Notes: generated by a model not told the origin, from the letters alone. Shown: positions 1-14,300, counted from the first letter of the stretch. The stretch: 64,000 bases of DNA from Plazaster borealis (GCA_021014325.1 CM037464.1:6727127-6791126), one strand, 5' to 3'. Program-made: numbers and translations.

Positions 1-360
1 ACCATGTGTTGGATTGACACCATTCAATCAAGCTGTAGCGCCAGAGGCATTCACTCTACAACAGAAGCCAGCAGGAAGGCTGAAAAACCGTCAGCTCTGG
101 AGAAGTTTCATTATGCAGCAGCCATCTCTAGGCATAACCTGAGAGGACGGCCTACTACTACTACTACTACCATGGTAAGGAGAGGGTTCAACCCTAATCG
201 CGATCATCCCTATCGTGGCGTTTCTTATGACGATGTTTGTCCTTCTTCTTCTTCTTCTTGTGTGATTTATTTAAGTTGCTTCCAAATGTCGATTGTCCGC
301 CATGGTCGTGAGATTTATCCGAACTGCTGCGATTCAGTTTTGGGATGCGATACTTGAAGT
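1..360 (+). pseudogene. Possible 3' remnant of a non-LTR retrotransposon ORF
   Basis: Open frame 4-357 starts CWIDTIQSSCSARGIHSTTE and has a Thr run from an ACT repeat at 154-171. It resembles the W-x-D-x-I...EA...A tail seen at the C-terminus of many LINE polyproteins. Only weak pattern recognition supports this, with no catalytic motif. Confidence 0.3.
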
Positions 361-584
361 CCATGGGTTTAGAGAGACCTGTTAAGAAAGATTATATAGT
401 CATAAATAGCCCAGTTGAGGTACCGTATATCCTCCATGGGATTTACATGCCTGATACTTCATTGTGTAAGGGCAGGACAGGGCAGTTTTTCCTTTGTAAA
501 GGGCACCTCTATGATGAAAATTAAGTTTGTACTGGAATATTTTAAAGGGCACCAAGGCAATCACCAGACCCAATTTCATAATGC

Positions 585-740
585 AGCTTCTGATAGTGTA
601 AAGCATTTTGAGAAACATTTCACTTTGAAGTAATGTGGTTATGGAAAAAGATATCAGTTTTTATCCCGAAAAAATTGAATCGGAGAAGTTACTGTCAGAA
701 ACGTTTCTCAGGTTGTTTATTCCAATTGCAGATTACAGAG
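585..740 (+). repeat. TTAA MITE family 1, internal fragment
   Basis: Internal part of family 1 with the TTACTGTCAGAAACGTTTCT palindrome region; both ends missing. Confidence 0.65.
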
Positions 741-1886
741 ATGCCAACATACACGATTTGGGCGTAGAAAATACGATTTTGAGCCGTGAATACGCCGCTA
801 CGATAATCTTCAATTAAATACGATAAACAAGCCGCACAGTGTAAATGTAGTTACGAACAATGTATCATGATAAAAACTAATACTTAAAGTATTTATAAAA
901 TAAAAAACTATAACAAATGTTGACTGCTGCCGCGTGGTTAAAAGCGATGAGCGGTGCCGAATTCAGATGTGTTTTTGTGCTTATTTAGGAGGTACCAATC
1001 CCATAAACTATCGCACTCAGGATTTGCCTACCCGACACACGCGTAGCACAGAGCACACATAGAGCCACAAGGCTCCTTGTACAGCATACATTCTACAGTC
1101 GCTTTTGTAGAGACTGGTTCCGCAGTTTTTTTTAACGCTTTATGACTGTGGGATGCGGCGGCAAACAGACCCTGTGATAACTTTTATCTGAAATGCAATT
1201 CGCAAGTTCAGCGCGCACCGTCGTAGAGTTTGTTTGAAACATCGCGATCGCTGCAGCGATCAACTAAAATAAAGGTGACAACAAGAAAATATTTCATCGA
1301 TCGCAATGGAGGCCAAGATCTGATGAAAACTGTCGATAAAAATAAGAATGCAGTGGGTGGAAATGGAATTGGTTGGACAGGCCAATTGACGAAACTGCTC
1401 TTGCTGAAGTCGTTTGAAGACTTGACTGGCCTGCTGCTGTGGTCAGGTGGTGTGACGTATTTTTTTTATTACTATTTTGCTGTGCAAACGTGAGTCATTA
1501 TTCATTTGAATAAACAATGGGACAGAAACTACAGCATTTTGTTGAATTTAGTTGGAAAGGGTTCTCTTCATGCACAAGCTAGTGCAAATTGCGGTCCGAT
1601 ACCAAAAAAAACAAAAAAACAAACAACAACAATTTTTTCAATTTTTTTTATTTATTTTTTCAATTTTTTTAAATCAAGACTGAGAATACAATTCATAATT
1701 GTTTGACCTCTAGAGCAGGCCGCTTTGCAATCAGTGATTTTCGCTGAAAATATTAGTTTATATCATAAATGTCATAATTTTCCTCTTTTTACGACTCGGT
1801 GAGTTTTATGCCTAACTTGCAACTTAAGTTTTAAGTGCTCGGCGGTGCTACTCTTTTTGGGAATTCAATGTTGGCATCTCTGAGAT

Positions 1887-2058
1887 TATTCTTCCTGCGT
1901 GGACATGACCACTCCAGATTTTCGGCAATATCTCAAAAACACTACTACCTTTTGAAATGAAATTTTCACAGGAAAGTTTTATGGTATACATCTACAACTA
2001 TGTAGGATTGGAACAAACAGTGGGTTCCAATTACCAAACGTATACAATCCCTTTAAAC
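1887..2058 (+). repeat. TTAA MITE family 1, fragment
   Basis: Shares GATTATTCTTCCTGCGTGGA and the terminal inverted repeat ending ACCAAACGTATACAATCCC with the full-length copies; left end missing. Confidence 0.75.
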
Positions 2059-2209
2059 ACAAACAAAAACTAAGGGGAAAAATCCTTTCGCTGACCAGAA
2101 TAGGGATACCAGCCAAAATGCCATGTCAGAAGTAACGTTTTTGACTGGTTTCCTTCAAATAGAGAGAAGCAAAAGCCCAAGTGAATCAAAAAGTCTGCAT
2201 AACACTGAC

Positions 2210-2381
2210 CTGGTACTGATGGGTGGTTAGGAATCATCTCCTCCTTGACTCTGACACTTGTTGCCGACGGAGTGCCAGGCTCGGTCTTTATCTGCTTGTG
2301 GATCGGTGAGGCCTGGTCAGTTTTCTCCGTAGAGGGCGCTTCATCATCATCAGACGAAGACTCGGAAGACATGACGCTACC
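2210..2381 (-). CDS. TAF2: TAF2 exon 26 (residues 1084-1140), last exon seen
   Basis: Acceptor GAGACACAG; reads [20 protein letters not shown] then [20 protein letters not shown] and an [14 protein letters not shown] end. Donor GTCAGT leaves 1 nt, so at least one more exon follows. The two (I)K-x-E-like motifs (IKTEP and VKEE) resemble SUMO-acceptor sites; that is inference. Confidence 0.72.
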
Positions 2382-5300
2382 CTGTGTCTCTAGACTGGTT
2401 TTCTGTATCGTGAAAATTAATAATAATACTCAAAGCGGCTTCTTATATAGCGCCCAAATTCGTCACTCAGTGACGCTCATGGCGCTCCAACATTATTACC
2501 CCTGGTCACTGGGCCACTTATTTCATTCCTTAAACTATCTCAGCTCATTTGGGAGTATACAGCCTGTGCTGCCAAATATGTAGTGCACCAACCAAAATCA
2601 ATCACAAACCATCTCTGCCCTCACAGGTGCCCATTTACTCCTAGGTGAAAAGAAGCAATTATAGATAAATGCTTTGCGGGATTCTAACGGACACCCCGAT
2701 AACTCAATCTCCAGAACTTGTGTCTTATGCACTAAACCGCTCGGTCACGACATGCGACAATATTAAAAATTCCACAACATCTTGATTTTTTGGCATAAAA
2801 CAAGAGAGAGTTTGCCGTGAAATATGCACATATTTTTTTGGTCTCAATGTTTACCTTCCTCTTTGAGGCGGAGTCTTCCACATCTTCTTCATCGCTCTTT
2901 GACCCGCCACGCTGCGTTGACGATGCTGGGAGAGGAGAGATACTCTTCCGCTTGCGATCGACGTTGATCTCCGAGCCTGAATTCTGACTCTCATCTTTTA
3001 TCTCTTCACTGTCATTCTGTGGAAAGGGAGGATGCAAGATTGAAACTTCAGATTCTGCATTAGTTTATTCATGGGTAGGTTTAAAAAGCTACTTAACCCT
3101 ATCAATATAGACCCCTTGCATGTGACGTCACAAGACCCAAACTGCGCCCTCACTGAGGTCAATGAAGACCTATCATTGGCTGTGAGTTGTGCGCGGCACG
3201 TGCACGTTTCCATTGTTTGACCTCAGCGATGGCGGCCAATAGGTTATCAGTATAGTTTAATCAGTATAGTAATACTTCACTCAGGAGACTTGACAAAAAA
3301 GATGGTTTCAACATGCTATAGGGCGATAGACCCTCTTGCTTAGGCCGCCATCTGGGCCTAATTACATAGAGCTGCTTAAGCAGAAAATATTGCTTAACAA
3401 TTTTCTGCTGAGCAAGATGAGCAGGATACCAGTCACAAATTGTACATGTGACATTGTATTTTGGCTGGTAACCCTTTTCAGGTAAGCATCATTTTGTTGT
3501 GCTTAGCTACTTTTTGTGCTTAAGCAACTCTTTGAAATTGGGCCCTGGACACCACTGACGTAACATGTGAAGAGAAGATGTTGAAGAAAAGGGCATTCTG
3601 ATAACATCTCTTTAAATAACAACACACCGACAAGATTACAATGATCAAGTTATAAACCACAAGGTAGGGCTAGATAGCTCGGTTGGTAGAGCGCCGGCAC
3701 GTTAATCTGGAGGTCGCAGGTTCAAGTCCTGCTTAGGTCAATTTTTCTTTGTTCAATCCAAAAATTATGTTTAAAGATTACAATGAATGACCTAAAGCAT
3801 GTCATCATAATTAATCATTCATAATAACTTACCAGTTAATGCTCGGTATATACATGCACAATTTTGACAAACCAGAAAACGGATGCCTGATAAACCACTT
3901 TTAAAGTTGTACATGGGATGTCGCCGACAGACGAGTAAACATGCCGGAACTATTTTGTTTGGTATGTTGTTTTGAGGTCAACAGCGAATGACATGTTAAC
4001 ATGGTAGAACGATCCATTGTGCAGTTCACTCACCATGATACGCTTCGCTTGCCCGTACAAAGAGGGACAAAGGGTACTGGACTTCATGCTCAAAATTCCA
4101 GGTATTTTTTTTGTAATTTCCAATTCCAGACCTTCGCCCTTTTGATGGACAAACAGGGATTATGAGAGATCGATAGGCTGCCACCATTGTTTACCGTTGT
4201 ATTCGGCATGGCAGGTAAGTACGAGAATCCAGCATGCAACGACTGATTGTCAGCCGTGGCTCACAGCCAAGGGTGAATACGACCGTATTTTCTCTCGGGA
4301 AAAACCCCCAAATCATGGTGCATTTTATGAGAATGTTTGTTGTCTCTACTGGGTTTAGTCATGGTTTCATTGTAAAAAATAAAAAAAAAATATGTATATT
4401 CTGGAAATTCCGAATTAAACCTGTGGGTAAGTGCGGGAGAACTTTTAGGAAAAACCGTTGATAATTGGTTAATTATTATCAAATCTCGAAAAATATAAAT
4501 AACTAATTAAAGCCTTTAAATAAAAACGACTGCCGGCAGATTGAGACTCTTGATCAACGAGTTGTGTAACATGAATATGACATGTGACTTATACCATGCA
4601 AAAGCATCATGTGATTAAGCATCATGTGCCAGTGTCATGTGAGCGTCATGTGACCTATACTTACCAGGGATTGTGAATCACTCCCAACGGATTCTTCGTC
4701 GGGGATTATGATAGACGGATTCAGCATGGTTCGTTTCTCCTTTAAATTAAGGACCAAGCCAAGCTGCATGCAGCAAACAAAAGATTAAAACAAAATGCTG
4801 TGTGCAGTTACAGGGTCATTGCTGTAGGCTGAAGGGGGGAGGGGAGGGGAGGGGAGGGGGGGTCTTGGATGAGTTGGACACATGATGGGTGAGAGAGGGG
4901 GAGAGAGGATGGGTTAAGGCAGCTAGGCTCGAATTTGGTGTAAATTTCCAAAAGACCGCAGGACTTCTACAGTGTAGCTCAAAAGTTTTACTGGTCCGGA
5001 ATAAATTTTACAAGACCAAAAACTTAACGAGAAAGAACTTTCTACAGAGTTTTACATGTAAACTGTTTTCATTTGAACAAGCACTATAGAGAAGATTTAT
5101 CTCATTTGTTGAACAGGTATTACTTATACTTCGATATTCAACAGAATATTGAAAGATAATTACCAGACTCAACTCAAAGTCAACATTTCAACATCATTTC
5201 TGTCTGTTAAAGATATTACACAGTGGGGTGTTTAGTATTCAATTAGAAACACACAAGACCACCAGGCTTGTCCAGTCTTGAGTTTACTGGCCCGAGGCTA

Positions 5301-8300
5301 AATTCAATGGCCTCGGGCCTGTGGTACAGTGTTAAATTCGAGCCCTGTAAAGTTATGAGAAAATGGGGAAGAGGTTGAATCTGAGGAACTCGGGAGGAGT
5401 GGGGAAAGATTTCAGCTTGATGGGAAGGCAGGGGGAGATGCGATTGGACAGACAGGCTCATGGAAAGGGATTTTTATGTACGGAAGCTGGTGAGCTGATC
5501 AACGTAAAATAAATGCACACCCGCTTTTCGGGCTATAAATGAAAATCATATACAAAAAGAACAGAGTATTTATATGTAATTTGTTAAAGGTATCGTACAC
5601 GTTTGGTAATGACTCAAAACAAATATTAGCATAAGAAACTACTTGGTAACAAGCAACGGAGAGCTGTTGATAGTATAAAACATTGTAGGAAACGACTCCC
5701 TCTGAAGTAACCTAGTTTTTGAGAAAGAGGTAATTTCTCACTAAAATAATAAAACTTCTTGCAAGAAGTTTTTATTCCTATCTGAAAGCACACAAATTTG
5801 TACAACAAGGGTGTTTTTTCTTCCATAATTTTCTTGCAACTTCGATGACCAATTGAGCCCAAATTTTCACAGGCTTGTTATTTTATGCATATGTTGGGAT
5901 ACACCAAGTGAGAACACTGGTCTTTGACAATTTCCAAACGTGTTCAGTGCCTTTAAGTTCTGGCAGGACTGATTGAGAATTAGACTGAAAGACACACATA
6001 AAGGAATGTAGAAACTTCATTTATCAGATTCAAAATTAAACCAAAGCTTGATTTATAAAGTGGGTATTTTACACGAGGGAAAATGTCATGCTTCAAAACA
6101 ATTCCCTTGGTAATAGACTGTGCAAGTCTCACGCAAATTCAAACTTACAGGACCAAGTTGGTCCCAACCATACTGAGTTTCACGAGTCCTCGAGTCTGTT
6201 TCTTCAAATACTTTAGTTTAAAGGCACTGAACACATTTGGAAATTGTCAAAGACCAGTGTTCTCACTTGGTGTATCCCAACATGTGCATAAAATAACAAA
6301 CCTGTGAAAATTTGAGCTCAATTGGTCATCGAAGTTGCAAGAAAATTATAAACAAAGAAAAAACACCCTTGTTGTACAAATTTGTGTGCTTTCAGATGGG
6401 AATAAAAACTTCTTGCAAGAAGTTTTTATTATTTCAGTGAGAAGTTACCTCTTTCTCAAAAACTACGTTACTTCAGAGGGAGTCGTTTCTCACAATGTTT
6501 TATACTATCAACAGCTATCTTTTGCTCGTTACCAAGTCAGTTTTTATGCTAATATATATTTTGAGTAATTACCAAACGTGTACAGTGCATTTAACGTAGT
6601 TTATGGCTACAAATATTGTTGGGTAAGTAAAATTTTGCAATGAAATATATGAAAGTAAAATCGTTTTAAAAATCAACGAAAAACAAAAAACAGAGAATAG
6701 GACTTGACCTTAGTTTTTGGTTACGTTGCAAACAATTAAAAGTTTTGTCCAACTGACGTTCATGTTGTCATTATGATTAAACACATGTAATGGTTGCACA
6801 AATTCAGAAGTGGTTCACAATATGTCTAGAATCAGCATCCCCGTCCCAAGTTTTTTGCTTGTTTTTTAATGTTAATTTTAACCAATTAATTGAATTACTT
6901 AAAAATTGAAATTGTTTTTATATTAAAAATTGCTATGAGTGTTTACCCTCTCAATAATTTTGCAAAAATAAATTTGACTTCATAACAAAATAAAGTCTTT
7001 GTTTGAATTGTTTTCTCTCTTTCGATATGCGCGAGACTTGCACAGTCAATTGTATTTGTCAATCACACACATTCGTCAAAAATTATTATTTTCTAATTTA
7101 AAGGCATCGTACACGTTTGGAAATTGTCAAAGACCAGTGTTCTCACTTGGTGTATCCCAACATATGCATAAAATAACAAGCCTGTGAAAATTTGGGCTCA
7201 ATTGGTCATCTAAGTTGCAAGAAAATTATGAAAGAAAAAACACCCTTGTTGTACAAATTTGTGTGCTTTCAGATGGAATAATAAAAACTTCTTGCAAGAA
7301 GTTTTTATTATTTTAGTGAGAAATTACCTCTTTCTCAAAAACTACGTTACTTCAGAGGGAGCCGTTTCTCACAATGTTTTATACTATCAACAGCTCTCTG
7401 TTGCTCGTTACCAAGTCAGTTTTTATGCTAATGTATATTTTGAGTAATTACCAAACATGTAAGATGCCTTTAAGTATGGGGGGGGGGTTTGAAATTGAAG
7501 TAATCCGAAGATTCATGAGTTAGTTATTTTTGATGAATAATAAAGCAGCATGCACAAAATGGTCATAAATAACATGCAGATAATTTTAGACACAATGCTG
7601 GTATTGCGGGTTTGAAATTGTCAGAACGCCGTATCTCACTTTAAAAAAAACCACCCGGACGTACACACAAATCAAGTACACGCAGAGATGCAACGTTTTT
7701 GCACGGAGCATTTTCGTGTGAGATACAGTGTTTTTTGTAAAAGCAAGATACAATATTTTGCACTAAGGAGACTATATGTTGTAGGTCTTTCATAGATTTC
7801 CAGGCAACTTTATAATAATAATAATACTTGGTTCTTATATAGCGCTTTAACACACCCCTAGGGGCGTATCAAAGCGCTCAGTATTTTTCCTGCAAGGTAT
7901 GGGGAGCTAAGTTTTGAAGTATGAGACCTTTTTCCTTTATAGCACCATGTAATGGTTTACGAGGTGCTGTGGCGCAATATGCTGCCGATCAACCCAGGAA
8001 CACCGGGGCGAACCCCTTCTCTTTACGATAAGTGCATTGGGTTCTGTTATGTGCATCACACAACACACGGGACCTACGGCTTTACGTCCCATCCGAAGGA
8101 CGCAGCAATAATGGTTAAGTGTCTTGCTTAAGAACACAAGTGTCACGACCGGGACTCGAACCCACACTCTGCTGATCAGAAACACCAGAGCTTGAGTCCG
8201 GTGTTCTTATCCGCTCGGCCACGACACGCCAAAATTATAACATTTTTCTGATTTTACTGAGGCCCCCCCCTAAAAAAAACCCCAAAAACCAAACACTAAA

Positions 8301-11300
8301 AACCAAAACAACAATCAGCAATCAGATTGAAGTAGGAACAATATCATGCCTGTTTCTTAAGAATTTTTTTTTTTTTGAAAATTAACAACAAATAACGGAA
8401 AGGGAAGAATGAAATGCACGATGAAAAATAATGACATTCATGATTTGTTTACAAAAAAGCGAGAGGAGATGGAAGAGGGTTTACCACCAACCTCAGGTAT
8501 CGGTAGACACGACGGACGACTTCTGCCGTACAGACTGTGGTAGAAGTCAACAGCATCGCATCGCAACCTGGCATCGTGTGACGTTCCACAGCTACAAAGA
8601 AAATGAGTAGCGCAGGTGAGTGATACAGGCCCCATGCTCTTGTAATGGCAGGGAAGTTTTTATGTTGGCGTAACCCGACCTACCCTAAAAATACGGCTGG
8701 ATATTTTTTATTTTTTTCATCTTGTTTTCACCCGGCTGAAGTTGTGTCAATGATTAAAAAAACAACTTTCCTACCACAAACGAAGCCAACAGTGAAAAAA
8801 AAAACTGACATCATTTTCTTTATTTAATGTCAGCCCCAGACACTCTCCAGCCCTGGGAGAATGATTGACACTCCTACTATTGAGATCCAATTACGTCTTA
8901 TCTTAATCCTCTGCAGTTTGCTATACATTGTTTTAGTTTGTAATACTCTTACTTCAATCAAAAGACAATGTCTTTGTGGTTTTATGACCTGGTTCTGTGA
9001 CCCTCAGGAGTGGGTATAGTGTTCTATTAAACCTGGAAAGTATGTTCACATCCGCTGGCTTAAAGTTAAATAAAAGCTTTTAAAAAATACCGACCTACCT
9101 ACCCTATTTTTTCTGGCCCGTTAATTACGCCAACATAATTTTTTTATTTATAGGCCTTAGTATGAAGGATACCTCAATGAGAGAAATGTAAATTTGTACT
9201 GGAACTTTTTAAGACCCCAGCAGTGATGGCCGCCGTCAGCACATGCTGACATATTTCAATACTTCCATTGTCTTAACCACATCGTACACACTGGTCAGCT
9301 CATATGCCATGATATCCTAAGCTGGACCATGCCACACGTCCAAGAGGGGGTGTCAATCAACAGGGGTCAGTGATTTTGTTAGAAGGGGCAGGACAAAACT
9401 CTGCCAGCATCCTTTGTGTACAAAATCGGTATATCAATTGTCAAAGGGTAGATGAAACTAAATTATAAACCCTTTTTAGGTAAGCAAACCAATAACTTTA
9501 AATTAACCCAGGCAATACCTGGCCATGTAAACAGCACAGAAAATTGTTGAAAAAAATGCAAAACAAACCCTCTTAACATGTGCTGACAATGTACTGAAGG
9601 GGTGTTGCATCCAAACAGGTCCCTCACTGCAGGGTTTAAGGGGAACCAAGGTAATGAATGAACAGGGTCATGGAGGCAAATGCCTCCATGAGGTGTCAGG
9701 CCTGACAATATTAATACACAGTTCTTATAGACCATGTAACCTTTGTTTACGAAAAGAGTGACCTTGTACATTCTAGGGCCTTTCTGGCAGGCAAGATACT
9801 ACACTGGTCACATGGGAAATTTTACGTTTTGCGTCATTATTTCCACCTACAATCCAAAGTTATAAAAATAACAGCTGAACAAGTTTTGAGATGCGCCCCC
9901 TTTCTTCATATCAAAAATTGATAAAAAACAGACGGTGCAATCTCCATAAAATACAAGATTTAATGTTTTCTTCCATTGGGCTTTGCAGGGCTAGAAGTTG
10001 GGGGAAACCCACAAGGCTTGTAGCTCAAAATATTTACTGGACCGGAATTTGGTGTACAAGAATAGAATTGAAGTGAGAACAAAAAATGCGTACACAGGTT
10101 AATAATTGAACTATTTGAATTTGAAAAGCACCAAGAAAAGATTTTTCTCATTTGTATATTTTGGATAAGTAGTCTTTGATAATCAACAGAATTATATTTA
10201 TCAGACTGGAAGTCAGCATTTGAACACAAACACAAGACTGCCGGACTTGTCCAGTCATGAGTTTACTGGCCCGATGCTACAATCACTGGCCTCGGGCCAG
10301 CGGTCCTGTGTAAAATTTAAGCCCTGCTGTGTACAAATAGTGCCTGCAGGAAGTCCAGGTATTAGGATTGTGGAGAGATACCTGTACTTACTTCATGAGA
10401 GTCCAAAGTCTCTCAACCAGAGACTCATTATGAAGCGGCGATTCTTCTCTGTGCTTAAACGGGGGGTTGTCGATGAGCATCTGGAACAAACGATGTCTGA
10501 CCGTTGGCATGGGATCTTGCTCAACGATGTCGAGAAGCCAGGAAAAGATGTCCGCATTGGCTTCAACTAAAGAGAACAAAAATGGGTAAAACAATAATCA
10601 AAACAGATGAAAAATCATGAGAAATGGTGCACTGTACTCCCTTCAAGAGGATGTACAGCTTGTGGTTGATAAGAGACTTGATTTCAAGTCTGAGATCGTG
10701 GTTATTTCTCTGCATCAGCCATGAAAAGCTCCCCTGGCAGATTGGCTATAGCATGCTCCAACTAGTGATCGACGGTTAATGTTAGGGGATAATCCACAAG
10801 AGGGCGCTATTTCAGGCAATACTGGCCAAGTTCATGCAAGGACTATCAATAACCATAATTCGACTACGCTAGTCGACTATTTGGAACCAGTGGTGCATGT
10901 CGGTGCATGGTTGCATCGCTGGTTATCAATAGCTGTTTTCATAGCACAGTGGACCAGTTATAAAAAAATGATAACGTACATGGAGTCGGTGGTCATGTTG
11001 ACAAGACATGAGTAGTGTCGTTTGCACTATAACTTCTGTGCGCATGCCCTACGTAAGTCACTAAACAACCACTAGTTAACCATTGTCCTTGCGCGAACTT
11101 GACCACTATATTGGCTATCAGGTGGACAAAAACCACGATCACAGACTTGGAACCAAGTCTAGGGTGTTAACAGATTCTTCATAACAAACTCAATGGAAAG
11201 CTCAAAGGGAAACTATAACACTGTTTTTTGGAAGAGTAAATTCAATTAATTTTCATACTCTAGTTTTCAACGCACACACACACACACCATACAACAAGCC

Positions 11301-14300
11301 TATTCAAATTTCATTAGATTCAGTGGTAAAATTTTAGTGAAAAAAAGTTGATTGCGACAGTGATTTGTGAGGATATTTCCTCAACTTTAAGATGGAAAGA
11401 CGGAAATATATTCCTGGAGGATTGGTACTGGTTTGAATTATAATCAGTGAGATTTTAGATTGATAATTAATCAGTTTTTTTTAAATTATTCAATATATTT
11501 CCCTGGTAATTACCAATCCTGTATTTTGTCTTTTAGATGTAGGCAAATTCTGTTTTCCCCTTAGTGGTACTTTAAACCAATTTCAAGAAAACTTCAGAGG
11601 TAAACTTTTCATAGGGTTTGCCAACAGCTTTTTCATTGACTAGAAAGCAGGATGAGTTAGTCCGTCTTGTCACTAGTCTGTTAGCTTTTTCACTAGTCCA
11701 TGTTTCATATTAAATAGGGATGCTCTTCAACACCGAACTAGCCAGTCAGACCACTTGGATAGAATTTTGACTGGTCAGGGCTTGAATTTTTGGGGAAAAT
11801 CCACAAGACCAAAGGGCTTGTTGCTCAAAATGTTTACTGGCCCAGAATTGTTCTAACAAGACCAGCACAGTTTAACATGCATACTGTTTTTATTATTTGA
11901 AAAAGCACTATGACATACGGTAAAAGAGAAGATTTATCTCATTTGTCTTTATGGGCATACATACTTCATTACTCAATAGAATTGAAAGGTGTTTATCAGA
12001 CTCAAAGTCAACATTTGAATATAACTTGTTTTTGTTTAAGATATCACACAGTGAGGTTCTATTATTCAATTGGAAAACACAAGACTGCTGGACTTGTCCA
12101 GTCATGAGTTTACTGGCCCGACACTCAAACTACTGGCCTCGAGCCTGTAGTCCAGTGTAAAATTTGAGCCCTGCTGGTCCTTAGGAATCTTTAACTAGCA
12201 TTCGGCAAGCGGACCACCTGAGGGAGAACGCTGTTTTAAAACAAATCACAGGCTTTGTTGTTGCTGTTGTTGTTGTCGTTGGGTGTTTGTTTATTTGTTA
12301 ATTGTTTTAGGGGATTGTTGTCTTCTCTTTCTGTGCATTTTCAGTGCAAATCCTCTGTTTCCATTATGTTTGTATCTGATGAGTGGACAATAAATTTACG
12401 AAATGGATAAATTTGATAAAATGTATGTTTCTGCATCATTTTGTTTATGAGAACTACGTTGCATTCATAGTTCACAGACAAACAAATCAAGAAAGGCAGG
12501 AAAAAACTACTACATGCCTTTTAAGGAAATAGTGAATCTACTCCAAGCGACTGGTTTGTGTTTCCCGTTTCGACACCGGCAAACCGCATGGGGGAGTCAA
12601 ATGTGCAGTAAAACATTGCGCCCTGTAAATTATACAGTGTACGCCCTGAAAAGGATGCTTTTTTTGTAACCTGGGCCCAATTTCATAGAGCTGCTAAGCA
12701 CAACAATTTGCTTAGCATGAAATTTCTTCCTTGATAAAAACAGGATTACCAACCAAATTTCCATGTGGTGCATATTGTTTGTTACTGATATTCAGCTGTT
12801 GTTTGCTTATCCTGAAAATCACGTGGAAATTTGGTTGGTAATCCTGTTTTTATCAAGGAAGAAATTTCATGCTAAGCAAATTGTTGTGCTTAGCAGCTCT
12901 ATGAAATTGGGCCCTAATCATTTTGAAACTATCAAATTGGTTTTTGTTCTTCGTATTAAATTTCCTACTGGAGTATACTCCACCTTTGACATAATCAACG
13001 AGTGATTCCAACGCAGCCATTCTGATCTCTACAAAGTGACTGTACTGAGCGTAGGTCTGGAACAGTGTGGGGTCGCTGGGGAGATGGCCGTTCTTCTGGA
13101 GGGTGCGGATCGCTTGCAGGCAGCTGATGGTGATACGGTGATGGTAACAGGGAAGGAGCTTCTCAAGATTGAGACAACGAGTCACCTCCTCGAGGACCAT
13201 CTAAGAAATGGAAAGGAAACCATACGGAACTATTATTATTAGCATTATAATTAATATTCTTATTATTATTTCATTTTATCACAGCATGCAAAAGAAAGAT
13301 GGGTGGTCAGGTTGTGGTTTCTTTCCTACGGAGGTAGGGTTTAATCCATTGGGTGATGTGACACGGAATGGGTGGTCAGGTTGGTGTAGAGGTATCTTTC
13401 CTCACCTTCCACCTCTTGGACCCTGGTTCGAATCCTGTCGGGGGCACTATGTGGACTGGGTTTTCAGTCCCTACATGACTGCTTGGGTTTTCCCTTTGAA
13501 TAATTCTCTGGGGTTTTCCTCCCACATCTAAAACTGAAACTTCCTTCTTTCCTTCTCTCCATGGGGTTCTTGGCTAGTATAGTGATCAAGTTCGCTTTTC
13601 TGAGAGTCCTTGGCTTCACAACCAGAATTAATAAATGAAAATGAAAATTAAGGGCGAACCCTGTAAAGGGGGGTGGAGCTTAAAGAGATCAGTCTACTGA
13701 TTGGACGATACCTTTGTTTCTGGAGTGAGATTCTCAACGCTGGTGCTCACCATAGCCACGGCTGGAGTGATCGTCTTTGTCAATGCCGTAATGAGTGCCG
13801 CACGGTAGTAGTTATCTGAAAACTGACCACGTTAAAGGCATCGTACACAGTTGGTAATTGGAGCCTATTGTTTGTTTCAATCCTATATAGTATAGTAGAT
13901 ATATACCATAAAACTAACCTGTGAAAATTTCATTTCAAAAGGTGGTAGCGTTTTTGAGATATTGTCAAAAATCTGGAGCGGTTATGTCCACGCAGGAAGA
14001 ATAATCTGCATTGGAATACACACTCTGAGAAGCGTTACCCTCTCAATATTCAAAATATTTTTGGGGGATAAAAAGTGATATATTTTTCCATAACTGCAGT
14101 CCTTCGAAGTGAAAAGTCTCTCAAAATGCATTATACTATCCAAAGCTGCTGTACTTCTTACCAAGTAAGTTTTTATTGCCATAAATTTTCAGAGTCATTA
14201 CCAAACGTGTACGATGCCTTTCAATCAAAAACATGTAAATCTGACTAAATGTTATTGGAATGGTTCAAGTTCAAAATAATGCTCTTTGTCTGGAGATGCT

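Larger units (their letters stand above)
361..2209. other. TAF2 3' intron sequence with MITE fragments
   Basis: It contains two fragments of the TTAA MITE family (about 585-740 and 1887-2058) and AT-rich DNA with homopolymer runs near 1600-1680. I see no coding exon, and no Lys/His-rich tail exon of TAF2 on either strand. Confidence 0.6.
4764..8491. other. TAF2 intron 23, repeat-filled
   Basis: Contains a GGGGA tract (4838-4862), a CAGGG element, three copies of MITE family 2 and a SINE A copy. I see no coding sequence in it. Confidence 0.7.

Noticed and set aside
3667..3740. Possible tRNA gene (and similar heads at 15230, 15478, 56905)
   Set aside because: Acceptor and anticodon stems do not pair, and the same tail follows each copy, so these are SINEs.
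4032..4089. Possible extra TAF2 exon with a GTGAGT donor
   Set aside because: Length 58 nt would break frame between exons 24 and 25, and the acceptor lacks a pyrimidine tract.
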